Shown: positions 24,398 to 36,057 of the stretch, piece after piece | Numbering within the stretch: position 1 is the stretch's first letter | How the letters are laid out: each line of letters begins with the position of its first letter | DNA from: Planctomycetota bacterium | Lineage (GTDB): Bacteria; Planctomycetota; UBA1135; GCA-002686595 | Length of the DNA: 64,000 nucleotides | Direction: 5' to 3' | NCBI GenBank assembly: GCA_029259635.1 | Contig: JAJDEU010000052.1 | Span: 245,513-309,512, forward strand | Notes under the pieces: generated by a model | The model's input: only the letters and a program-made list of their open reading frames with translations | Database searches by the model: none | What the model was told of the DNA's origin: nothing | Position numbers and translations under genes: made by a program

Positions 24398-27300
24398 CTA
24401 ATTCGCTTTGCCGGAGAAGTCGGAGGGACGGAAGGATCGGAGGCCGGACTCGTCCGAAATCCATACTCGGCCTTCGGGCATAAGCGCGTTGGGCGCTTCC
24501 CAACCGACAAAGTTCCAATCGCCGAGTCGGTCGATGGTGAAGGAGCTGACGACAGCGCCAGCATCTTTGACGTGGAAGTAGTTTTCGGTGACTTCGATTT
24601 CCCAGTCTGACCACGGTGACGGGTGGTGCATTCCCGAATCGACGGAGCTACGTAGCAAGACGACGTGAGATTGCTCGTCCGCTTGTGTTCCGCTCGTGAT
24701 CGAGTCGGATCCGGTAAACAGCTCGACATCCTCGAAGATCTTGGGCGTCAATTTGTCTTTCCAGAGTGCGATGCGCTCGTCGGCGAACCGTACCGAGATC
24801 CCGCTCTGGGTCATGAGAGGTCCTTCGACAGGCGGGGAGCCAAACTCGTAGGGGCCTTCGGTCTGCCCATTCGCCGCGTTCAAGAACCAGACCTGCCCAT
24901 CCTCGGACAGGACCAAGAGGAAGCCGGGCTTCCGGGGAAGAAAGACGGGCGTGCGAGCGATGCCGCCGAGAGTGCCCAGGTCTGTCGTCCAGCGAGTTGT
25001 GCTGTCATTCCGAAGACGTGCGACCGTTCCAGAGCGATCAAAGACGATGTGGTCATCACCCGACGGAACGGGAGCAGCTTCAACTTGGTGCTCGCTGCCC
25101 CAGCTTCGCTCCGGCAAGCGGTGCATGTAGATCTTCTGGTCTCCGGGCTCTCTGAGATTCACGGTTTGCTTTTCACAACCGTCGAGTTCCAGGACGAGTT
25201 CGATATCTTCTCCGAAGGCGGTATAGAGCACGAAGGGAGTTACTCGAACGGTATCTCCTCGGAATGTCGCGCGAGCTCCGCTGGGGAAAGACTCGACACG
25301 CCAGGGAAAGATGTGTTCGGAGAGGTTCGGGCAGATACCGGCAAGCTCGGTTTTTGCCGCTGCATGGTTGCCCTCTTTAGCGTGTTGAGTCGCATTGATC
25401 AGGGCTCGCTCGTGACGGCGGACGCTGTCAATTTCCGAGGCCAAGAGCGGGCGTAGCCCCTCGGATCCCTCGATTGAGAGCAAGCGGTCGTACATGTTGA
25501 CCGCGCGAGAGAGGTCGCCCGCCTGAGCGTGGGAGCGAGCCGCGGCGAGCATGAGGTCCTGCTGTTCCTCAAGCATCTTGGTGGCGAGAGCAGAGCGATT
25601 GGTCGCTCGCTCTTCACGTCGAGCTTCGAGTTTTTCCGTCAGTTCTTCGATGTAGAAGCTGAAGTTCTCGACGCCTTCAAGTGCCAGGTTCTGGTTCGCG
25701 AGTTCGTAGATGGCGTCGAGAAGGGCCAGGTGGCGCTGCTCTTCATGGAGCTGCTCCGTGGTTGCATCGACGGCAACGTTGAGCTCGTTGCAGTCTTGCT
25801 CCATGCGGCTAGCGAGCATTCCGAGCAGATCGGCGCGCTTCGGCTGCTCCATGCCCTTGACGTAGTTCTTGGGCAGAGGCGGAAGTTCAACAGCACGGGT
25901 CAAGCCGAGCTGCGGATCGCCATACTCGATCTCTTGCTCAATCAGGCGATACTGAGCTAACCAGTTTTCACTCGCGGTGCGCCGGTCGTCTTCGAGCTGG
26001 CCTTGAAGCTTCGAGCGGAGAGCAGCAACTCGCGGCGAGTCGTCATTCTCGAAGTACTGGCCCATGAGATTGAGAGCGGCTTCGGGCTGGTTGAGGAGCT
26101 CTTTCACGCTGCCGAGCTTGATGTCGTAGTCCTCTTGTACTTTGACCCGAACGAGGGCAGCCGCGCTGATCAGTAGCAAGACCATCATGCCGATGAGCGT
26201 GTTGCGACGCCGGCGACGAAGGTTGGTCTTGTGAGCACGTGCCTGGATTAGGAGAGCACTCGCTTCGCGTTGGTCGGTATCGGTTTGCGAGAGAGCGCGC
26301 AGGGGAGCGATCGCCTTCTGAGCTTGACCGGACGCCAAGAGCTCTTTGGCGGCTTCAAGAATCCACGGCGAAGCCTCTTCTGCAAGGCCGACTTGTACCA
26401 GTCGCGTGCCGAGCTCGATGCGTGTCGAGAGCTTCTCGTGAATCTGGGTCGCCGCGAGCCTCAGGAGCGCGCGTGCGCGCCACGGCGACTCCATGTCCTG
26501 CATGCCGCGGGCCATTTTGACCAAGTGAATGGCGACATCTTCGGTCTCTTCGCTGGACTCGTCCTGTGCCGACAGAATCGCGCACTTGTAGGCGATGATG
26601 CGATCGCGGTGGTTGCACTCGGATAAGTTCTTCCAGCGCGACAGCGAGTCTTCGCGATCCGTGGAGACGAAGTCGAGGCGTCGCAACACGCCGCGCGCCA
26701 GTCTCGGCTGCATCAGATTGAGCACCAGATTCAGGCGATCGGCCCTCCACTCGCCAAGCAGAAGTTCCGCTTCGCCTTCCATGAAGATCGGTCCGGGCGG
26801 GACTTGTTCGATCCAGCGCTCCAAGCGAGCGGCAGCGCGACCGACTCGACCGAGTTCGAGCTCTCTCTGGGCCGCCACCATCAGCTCGCGGTGGTCAGCG
26901 ATCCGAACGAATCCGGCGGCAACGTGCTGCCCGATCAAGCCGCGGACCTGGCGAATGGGCCAGGCGAGGCGATCGGCAATCTCCTCGATGGTGGAAGCGC
27001 CGTTGCACTGCTCCAAGAACATGACGACATCGTCACTTTGACCGGCGGAGTTCAGACCGCGCGGCATGTCGTGGTCGGAGAGGTCCTTCGCGTGCGAATC
27101 ACCGGCCTCATCTGAAATCCGCGCGTGCTCGAGCAACAAATACTCAACAGAGTACGCCGGGCCCCATGGATTTGCGTTGGCTTCGGCTTGCGGCGCTTCA
27201 CCTTCTTCGTGTCCGTCTTCTCGAACTAGATTCGGCGAGGTGTTCGGTAGGTTTCCCGGCTCGAAGCGGAAGTGGAGATTCGGGGAATCGAGCATCTCAA

Positions 27301-27580
27301 ACAGAGTCTCGCGGCGCGCCGCGTGCGAGATTCCCGTTCGTCTTTGAAGCTCGAAGTTCGCGTCAGGGAAATCCGCCCAAGCGCGCTGGCAACGGTGGCG
27401 CCAAATATCCGTGTCTTCCGTCGGACCGGGCAAGAAACAAATTTGCGCTTTTGCCAAACCGAGGAAGCACGACACGCCATTGTCGCCATCGAGTGTGAGT
27501 ACTCCATCACGGCCGCCGCGGCAAAGGCCTTGAAGTAGTTCACCGAGTCCAATTCCTGCTACGTCACCCTGGAAGCTCAT
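24398..27580 (-). CDS. DUF4388 protein with TM segment, coiled coil, PEGA and PQQ-like repeats
   Basis: 1060 residues. It opens with a DUF4388-type N-terminus (SFQGDVAGIGLGELLQGL, then DGVLTLDG) over about 1-130, a domain linked to gliding, polarity and signalling proteins. A helical middle leads to one transmembrane segment at about 455-475 (NTLIGMMVLLLISAAALV). Then come coiled coil and TPR-like helices, a PEGA-like domain near 785-855 (WRVESFPSGARATFRGD), and beta-propeller-like repeats such as TVARLRNDSTTRWTTDLG and VWFLNAANGQTEG. The C-terminal half should lie outside the cytoplasm. It may relay a signal across the membrane. No enzymatic motif is seen. Confidence 0.65.
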   Translation of the reverse strand: MSFQGDVAGIGLGELLQGLCRGGRDGVLTLDGDNGVSCFLGLAKAQICFLPGPTEDTDIWRHRCQRAWADFPDANFELQRRTGISHAARRETLFEMLDSPNLHFRFEPGNLPNTSPNLVREDGHEEGEAPQAEANANPWGPAYSVEYLLLEHARISDEAGDSHAKDLSDHDMPRGLNSAGQSDDVVMFLEQCNGASTIEEIADRLAWPIRQVRGLIGQHVAAGFVRIADHRELMVAAQRELELGRVGRAAARLERWIEQVPPGPIFMEGEAELLLGEWRADRLNLVLNLMQPRLARGVLRRLDFVSTDREDSLSRWKNLSECNHRDRIIAYKCAILSAQDESSEETEDVAIHLVKMARGMQDMESPWRARALLRLAATQIHEKLSTRIELGTRLVQVGLAEEASPWILEAAKELLASGQAQKAIAPLRALSQTDTDQREASALLIQARAHKTNLRRRRRNTLIGMMVLLLISAAALVRVKVQEDYDIKLGSVKELLNQPEAALNLMGQYFENDDSPRVAALRSKLQGQLEDDRRTASENWLAQYRLIEQEIEYGDPQLGLTRAVELPPLPKNYVKGMEQPKRADLLGMLASRMEQDCNELNVAVDATTEQLHEEQRHLALLDAIYELANQNLALEGVENFSFYIEELTEKLEARREERATNRSALATKMLEEQQDLMLAAARSHAQAGDLSRAVNMYDRLLSIEGSEGLRPLLASEIDSVRRHERALINATQHAKEGNHAAAKTELAGICPNLSEHIFPWRVESFPSGARATFRGDTVRVTPFVLYTAFGEDIELVLELDGCEKQTVNLREPGDQKIYMHRLPERSWGSEHQVEAAPVPSGDDHIVFDRSGTVARLRNDSTTRWTTDLGTLGGIARTPVFLPRKPGFLLVLSEDGQVWFLNAANGQTEGPYEFGSPPVEGPLMTQSGISVRFADERIALWKDKLTPKIFEDVELFTGSDSITSGTQADEQSHVVLLRSSVDSGMHHPSPWSDWEIEVTENYFHVKDAGAVVSSFTIDRLGDWNFVGWEAPNALMPEGRVWISDESGLRSFRPSDFSGKAN

Positions 27581-27807
27581 TTTGCTGGGGATCTCCTTGG
27601 ATCACGCGCGGGCCGAGTTCTGCTTCAAATGGCAAACAACCAGGAACGACGGGGACCTGGATCGGAAGGGCTCTGCGTGTCTGTCAATCGCAGGAGCTAT
27701 CGACCGTCACCCGAGGGATTCTTTTGCTTGGGGCCGAGTTTTGCTTCTGTGAGCCTCTGCGCGTCTCTGTGCGTCCTGCGATCAGCCTACCGCGATCGGG
27801 CTTGCGC

Positions 27808-28422
27808 TCAGCTCAAGTCGCCAAGGCGAGCGCGAAAAGTCTTCAGGTCGAGGGGGGTGTCGAGGTCATCGAGGATGCTGTGGCTCTCGGTCTCGACCCG
27901 CCACATCGGCTCGGCATGGCTGCGCAACTCGCGCAAGGGCGTGTCGGGAGCAAACTTTTCCAGTCGGGCAGCCAGCTCCCGCCCAATCACGACGGGATGG
28001 CCGGTTCGGAGCTCACCTTCAACTCGCACCGCGGGCGCAAGCCAGCCACTGGGCGGTGAGTTCGTTGCGCGCCACTCTCCGACCAGAAGCTCGAAGACTT
28101 CTTTCGGAACCAGAGGGACATCGACGGGGGCCACCAAAAAGTCGCGCTGGGGACGGCTTCGCAGCGCAGCTTGCAGGCTGCTCGTCCGACCGGTGCTCCA
28201 GTTTGGATTCTCCAGGACCTCCAGCCCCGTCGGAGCGGCACTCTTGAGGGCGTCGAAATCCGGTCCCGCCACCAGAATTGGGTCGTCATCACAGACGGAA
28301 GCGGCTGCGGCAAATAATCGACACATCGGGTTGGTTCCCGCCAAGTCGACGAGCGCTTTCGACTCGCCAAGCCTAGAGCTTGCGCCGCCGGCGAGGATCA
28401 CCAAGACGGGAGCGGCGCTCAT
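27808..28422 (-). CDS. MobA-like nucleotidyltransferase (NTP_transf_3)
   Basis: 204 residues. The family signature LAGGASSRLGESKALVDLAG is near the N-terminus, followed by VAPVDVPLVPKEVF, the metal-binding DxP pattern. The family includes MobA, MocA and related NTP:cofactor or NTP:sugar transferases. The usual Lys is kept in SKAL. The ThiF/MoeB-like gene upstream, whose stop overlaps this start in ATGA, suggests a role in molybdopterin or another sulfur-carrier cofactor pathway. The exact substrate cannot be told. The 227 bases before the DUF4388 start hold nothing I recognise. Confidence 0.75.
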   Translation of the reverse strand: MSAAPVLVILAGGASSRLGESKALVDLAGTNPMCRLFAAAASVCDDDPILVAGPDFDALKSAAPTGLEVLENPNWSTGRTSSLQAALRSRPQRDFLVAPVDVPLVPKEVFELLVGEWRATNSPPSGWLAPAVRVEGELRTGHPVVIGRELAARLEKFAPDTPLRELRSHAEPMWRVETESHSILDDLDTPLDLKTFRARLGDLS

Positions 28423-29447
28423 CAGCTGAGCAGTCGATCGTAGACCGCTCGGGCGCGGTCGATCTCGTCGGTGCCCTCTATGAGCGCTCGGCCGTCTCCG
28501 AAGAGGGTGATGCGAAAGTCCTCGATGGAGAATCGCAGCATGGGGCCGAGGTCGGTCCAGTCGCGCGCCGAATCGGCGAGGCGTTCTCGAAGTGCGGCGA
28601 AGTCAGGGCGCACTCCGGAACCGGGAACTTGGACCGTATTGCGGCCGCAGAGCGAGACGGGTCGTCTGCCAGCCGGGGCGTAGAGAAAGGGGAACTCGCC
28701 ACCGACGCAGGTGGGGCAGTCTTCGCGCTGCTCAGCGGAGAGAGCGCGTACGTCTCCGTGCCAAGTATCGATGGAGGTGAGGTTGGGAGTGATGGAGCTG
28801 AGCTCTTGGCTGGCGAGGATGCGCAAAGCCCAGCCCGCTGCGATCGAACCGACGGCAGCGACCGCGGGCAGGAGGACTCCGGCCGAATCGCAGGTCTCCA
28901 GCGTTCCGGGCGGCGGCGGCTCCGGAAAGAGGCAGCGCAGGCAGGCGCTTTGCTTCGGAAGGATGGGGAGCACCAAGCCGCTGCTTCCCACGACGCCGGA
29001 ATAGATCCACGGAACGCCGCTCTCGATGCAGAAATCGTTGAGCAAGTAGCGGGTCGGCAGGTTGTCGGTGCCGTCGAGGATGAGCGCGCAGCCTTCGGCG
29101 TACTCCGCGAGGTTCTCCGCATCGAGATGGTCGGCGTGAACGACGAGGCGGGTCGGACCGCCAATACGTTCCAAGGTCTCGCGCGCGGCCTCGACTTTGA
29201 GCGTGCCGCTGTCGGCGTGGCGTTGTTCGAACAAGACCTGGCGGGGCAGGTTGGTCAGCTCGACGATATCGCGATCCACGATCACGAGCTCGCCGACGCC
29301 CGCTCGCACGAGCTCTTGCGCCAGAATTCCGCCGGTGGCACCGCAGCCCACGAGGAGCACTCGGGCGGACTCCAGGCGTCGCTGGCCTTCGTCACCAAAG
29401 GGCGCGAATCGGCGCTGGCGGTCGAAACGATCGGGTGAGGCACTCAT
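28422..29447 (-). CDS. ThiF/MoeB/HesA-family E1-like adenylyltransferase
   Basis: 341 residues. The ATP-binding Rossmann start reads VLLVGCGATGGILAQELVRAGVG, followed by IVDRDIVELTNLPRQVLF and LILDGTDNLPTRYLLND, all classic E1-like motifs. Zinc is probably held by CLRC and CPTC pairs. A Cys in LETCDSAGVLLP sits where MoeB/ThiF place a conserved Cys. A C-terminal tail of about 70 residues (FRITLFGDGRALIEGTD) is present beyond the core. The enzyme would adenylate the C-terminal Gly of a ubiquitin-like sulfur carrier (ThiS, MoaD). No such carrier gene is seen in the window. Confidence 0.85.
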   Translation of the reverse strand: MSASPDRFDRQRRFAPFGDEGQRRLESARVLLVGCGATGGILAQELVRAGVGELVIVDRDIVELTNLPRQVLFEQRHADSGTLKVEAARETLERIGGPTRLVVHADHLDAENLAEYAEGCALILDGTDNLPTRYLLNDFCIESGVPWIYSGVVGSSGLVLPILPKQSACLRCLFPEPPPPGTLETCDSAGVLLPAVAAVGSIAAGWALRILASQELSSITPNLTSIDTWHGDVRALSAEQREDCPTCVGGEFPFLYAPAGRRPVSLCGRNTVQVPGSGVRPDFAALRERLADSARDWTDLGPMLRFSIEDFRITLFGDGRALIEGTDEIDRARAVYDRLLS

Positions 29448-29514
29448 GTCGGCGTCGATTCTACGGTGCCTCGATTTCAGGCGGAGCCTTCACTTCGATT
29501 TCGAGCGGGCGAGT

Positions 29515-29991
29515 TCAGGCGAACAGCCACCAAGCGAGCGCTGCGAGGACGACGACGGCGACGATGATCACGGGCATAAGGACTTTGAGATCGCTTCCCG
29601 GCGGTTGATCGATCTCCACCCAATTGAACATGCGGTGAATGCGCTGGTCGAGCTTCACGCCGCAGTGCGGGCAGTGCCGCTCTTCATTGTCCGCCGGCCG
29701 CATCTGAAAATAGGAGAGCGGAATGATCCCATCGCACTTCATGCAGTAGTGATTGCGAACGGCGCCGCCGGACTCCACTCCGGGTGCTTCGCCGCGAGAG
29801 CGGTAATACTCGATCACCTCGTCATTGCGATCCCCGCGCGTGCGCGACCAGTGCTCGTCGCTCATCTCGCCCCAGCTGTGATCCGACTTCAGCGGACGTT
29901 CGGTGTAGTACTCGAAGTCCTCGGGCTTGGGGTTTTGCTTTTCGGGATCGGCTGGGCTGGGCTTACCGGAGTCTTTGGAATCGGGAGGCAT
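29515..29991 (-). CDS. Tail-anchored zinc-ribbon membrane protein, function unknown
   Basis: 158 residues. A hydrophilic N-terminus rich in Pro, Asp and Glu leads to a zinc ribbon formed by CMKC and CPHC about 24 residues apart, then one C-terminal transmembrane segment (LMPVIIVAVVVLAALAWWLF) that ends at the last residue. The ribbon should be cytoplasmic. I do not recognise the family. It lies 67 bases upstream of the ThiF-like gene on the same strand and may be cotranscribed with it. Confidence 0.65.
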   Translation of the reverse strand: MPPDSKDSGKPSPADPEKQNPKPEDFEYYTERPLKSDHSWGEMSDEHWSRTRGDRNDEVIEYYRSRGEAPGVESGGAVRNHYCMKCDGIIPLSYFQMRPADNEERHCPHCGVKLDQRIHRMFNWVEIDQPPGSDLKVLMPVIIVAVVVLAALAWWLFA

Positions 29992-30129
29992 CGGAGTGTT
30001 CGGTGGCTTTCAGAGAGGACTCCAGCCTACTCCGATCGCCGCAGCGGACGATCTATGATTTGGCGATTGCCCTCTCGCAGCCCGGAAGCCGACGGCACGC
30101 CGCCCAGCGCGTTGGCCAGCACCCTGAGG

Positions 30130-30909
30130 CTAGAGACCGAGCGACAGTCCGACGTAGCCACCGGAGAAGTCGAGCTCGGCATCGACATTACTGGCCCCGT
30201 CATCGAACTCGAGTTCGGCTTGGATGATTCGATAGCCGACGACGAGCTGGCCGAAGACCGGGCCAATACCGTCGAGAAAAGTCCAGGCAAGGGCGGCGTC
30301 GAAGTCGACGAAGAGCAGCTCATCGTCGTCGAGCTCCACTTCGATCCAAGCCACGTCGCCGGAAATCAAAATGGGGCCGATCTCGGACGCGACGCGACCG
30401 GCGATGAATCCCATCGGAGAGTCCTCGTTGGACTGAGCTCGATTGGCCGGCGTGCCTATGTCTTGGATATCGATGTCGTATTCGATCGTGCCAACGCCAA
30501 GACCGATCCCGACGTCGACGAGGGAGGTCGGAATGAAGTCGAAGGTGAGCGCGGCGGTCGTCATGTCCAGGTCGAGGCTGGAGCGAACCGGTGTCGTTGC
30601 GGGGATGACAATGCCATCGATCGAGATGGTGGCATCGGCCACACCGGTGCCGGAGTGCTCGGAACCGAATTGATTGAGGTTGATGTGCAGCCCGGCGAAG
30701 TCGAAGTCGAGGCGGGGCGACCAGGCCGTGTCGTCATCCTCGAGACCCAGTCGTTCGGCCGAGGTCGATCCGGTTGCACCGCCGATGTTGATCGCCAGGT
30801 CGCCACTTACGGCGACCGGTCCGATTCGCTGGGTGGTCCAGACGCGAGGGGCGGAACAGCCAGCGGCGAGGGCAATCAGAAGGAAGTATTTCACCATGTT
30901 CAATCTCAT
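30130..30909 (-). CDS. Beta-rich lipoprotein, possible outer-membrane barrel
   Basis: 259 residues from ATG 30909; ATG 30897 is also possible. The signal ends in LAAGC, a lipobox. The mature chain alternates hydrophobic and polar residues and is rich in Gly and Asp (for example LDMTTAALTFDFIP and ISGDVAWIEVELDDDELLFV), ending in YVGLSLGL. This pattern suggests an outer-membrane beta-barrel or a beta-sandwich facing the periplasm. No family is recognised. The 138 bases after its stop hold no gene. Confidence 0.6.
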   Translation of the reverse strand: MRLNMVKYFLLIALAAGCSAPRVWTTQRIGPVAVSGDLAINIGGATGSTSAERLGLEDDDTAWSPRLDFDFAGLHINLNQFGSEHSGTGVADATISIDGIVIPATTPVRSSLDLDMTTAALTFDFIPTSLVDVGIGLGVGTIEYDIDIQDIGTPANRAQSNEDSPMGFIAGRVASEIGPILISGDVAWIEVELDDDELLFVDFDAALAWTFLDGIGPVFGQLVVGYRIIQAELEFDDGASNVDAELDFSGGYVGLSLGL

Positions 30910-31055
30910 CGGTTGAGCTCATTGGATGGGGGAGCGACGATCTACCGAATCTCGACGAGGTACTATCGGCCATCGAGTGCCCCGATCCCAAGGCTTCCTC
31001 GATCTCAATCAGAGATCGCGAGCAATTCAGCGGGCAAAGCCCTCGCGAAGCCCCC

Positions 31056-31084
31056 TTGACAATCCCGCCTCGCATTCCGATCCT
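31056..31084 (+). promoter_or_regulatory. Putative sigma70-type promoter for tRNA-His
   Basis: A perfect -35 box TTGACA (31056-31061) is followed after 17 bases by GATCCT (31079-31084), a weak -10. It lies 53 bases before the mature tRNA-His end, a sensible leader length. Confidence 0.4.
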
Positions 31085-31137
31085 CTTCAGCCTCAATGAG
31101 GAGTCGTGGCGTGCTTTGCGCCCCTCGACTTCGGGAT

Positions 31138-31215
31138 GGTGGGTGTAGCTCAGTTGGTTAGAGCACCTGATTGTGGTTCAGGAAGTCGGGGGTTCAAGTC
31201 CCCTCACTCACCCCA
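31138..31215 (+). tRNA. tRNA-His (GTG anticodon)
   Basis: A full cloverleaf can be drawn. The extra G at 31138 is the G-1 typical of tRNA-His, opposite C73. Acceptor GTGGGTG pairs with CACTCAC, the anticodon loop carries GTG, and the T arm is GGGGG/CCCCT around TTCAAGT. CCA is encoded (31213-31215). Confidence 0.97.
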
Positions 31216-31298
31216 TCACGCCGGCTAGATAGCTGGGCGTTTTCTCCTCGAAGGGCCAGCTGGACCTTCGGAGAAGTGCGGCGAGCGCTCGACCTGCG

Positions 31299-34763
<3,465 letters not shown>

Positions 34764-34775
34764 TGGGGTGCTGGA

Positions 34776-35483
34776 CTATTCGTCCGCGATCTTTTTGCGA
34801 GCTTTTCCGGTCTGCTCTTGGACTTCGGTGCCTTTCGCGACGTCCGCGACCAGCTTGACGATGGCCTTCTGCAGGGCATTGGAAGCCGCGGGGCTGCCGG
34901 TCTTCGAGAAGCTGGAGCCCGTGCTCAAGAGGTCGAGATAGAGATCGGGCTTACTGCGGAACATCTTGCCGGTCAGGATGCGGTACTGCCCGCGGCGCTC
35001 CAGGTTGGCTCCGATCTGTTCGCCATCGGACCCGTAGAGCGCGCCGCCGATACGAGCGGTGGCGACCAAGTACTTGTTGAAGAAGGCGTAGTTGAACCAG
35101 TCAAAGAAGCCGACGTCCTCGATGTCTTGGACGTTGACCTCGTTGATGGTCAACGCGAATGTGAAGTCGGCTTCACTGGGATCGACCAGCTCGAAGTGTT
35201 CGGTCTGGGCGAGCGCGACTTCAAAGGTGCGCAGGAAGCGATCGGTGGGACGCGGATCGCGGTTTCCGATCGAAGGAGCCATGATTCCTTCGGGCAGCTT
35301 GTTCGCTGAGGCGACCTCGTCGATCGAGACGCTGAGGCGCGGGCGCTGGGACTCTCGCTCAATTTTCTCCACACGCGGGAGACGGGCGACGGGGTCGAGT
35401 TCCGCCGGGGCTCGGCAGGCACCGGCGAAGGGCAGCAAGGCCGCCAGGAAGAGCGCGGAGGAAGGCTTGACTCGGCCAAGCAT
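34776..35483 (-). CDS. Lipoprotein in an operon with the kinase/FGE-like gene
   Basis: About 235 residues from ATG 35483 (MLGRVKPSSALFLAAL), preferred over ATG 35510 because it gives a normal lipoprotein signal ending in FAGAC. The mature part is mixed alpha/beta with ADFTFALTINEVNVQDIEDVG and ATARIGGALYGSDGEQIG, resembling curli-assembly or penicillin-binding-protein-activator (CsgG/LpoB-like) lipoproteins. That resemblance is weak and based on pattern only. Twelve bases separate its stop from the kinase start, so both are probably on one transcript and the lipoprotein could be part of the same sensing pathway. Confidence 0.65.
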   Translation of the reverse strand: MLGRVKPSSALFLAALLPFAGACRAPAELDPVARLPRVEKIERESQRPRLSVSIDEVASANKLPEGIMAPSIGNRDPRPTDRFLRTFEVALAQTEHFELVDPSEADFTFALTINEVNVQDIEDVGFFDWFNYAFFNKYLVATARIGGALYGSDGEQIGANLERRGQYRILTGKMFRSKPDLYLDLLSTGSSFSKTGSPAASNALQKAIVKLVADVAKGTEVQEQTGKARKKIADE

Positions 35484-35643
35484 GACGGGGACGACGCGAA
35501 ACGTGCTCATGAAGTGTTACGTACGGGTTCTTGGGGAGTCCTAGTGGACGGCGCGGGTTTGGAACGACATCGCCGCCTTCCAGAAGGCGGAAATTATAGG
35601 TAGCGGGCGGGGAGGGAACCAGGACGGGCTGGTTCGGAGGGGC

Positions 35644-35973
35644 TCAGGCGCTGCGCTTGAGTCCGACTTTTGCTCGCGCCTGGCTGTCGGACAGGCGATT
35701 CAGTCGCGGCGTCGTACTCTCGGCACCGACCGGCGGCACTTCCTCGCCGGCCTTCTCTCTCTCGCGACGGATTCTCCAGACCGCCCACTCTTCGCTCTCC
35801 AAGTCCGTATCCAGCTGAGGACCCTCGCGCGCTGCCGCTCGATCTTTGGGACGGATCACCCACTGGGGATAGGGATTGACCGCTCGCCACATGATCTTGA
35901 CTACGGGAAGCCAAACGGGCGTTGCGAGCGCGACGAAGATCAGCTTGAGGTCGATGAAGTTAAAGAATTCCAC
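35644..35973 (-). CDS. Small membrane protein, paralog of the one at 40560
   Basis: 109 residues from a GTG at 35973, preceded by AAGAAGGG as a ribosome-binding site. One N-terminal membrane segment (LIFVALATPVWLPVVKIMW) is followed by a charged cytoplasmic tail rich in Arg and Glu (WAVWRIRREREKAGEE). The pattern of a first helix containing W-x-P-V/I-x-K-x-M-W is shared with the protein at 40560-40976. The two flank the oxidoreductase-GcvT operon. Function unknown. Confidence 0.5.
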   Translation of the reverse strand: MEFFNFIDLKLIFVALATPVWLPVVKIMWRAVNPYPQWVIRPKDRAAAREGPQLDTDLESEEWAVWRIRREREKAGEEVPPVGAESTTPRLNRLSDSQARAKVGLKRSA

Positions 35974-36057
35974 GGCCCTTCTTCATCGGAAGCTGCCCAG
36001 GCGCGCCTGGAGGGCGACTCGCTCGGGAGGCCCAATCCGCAGAGAAAAAGGCTGGGG

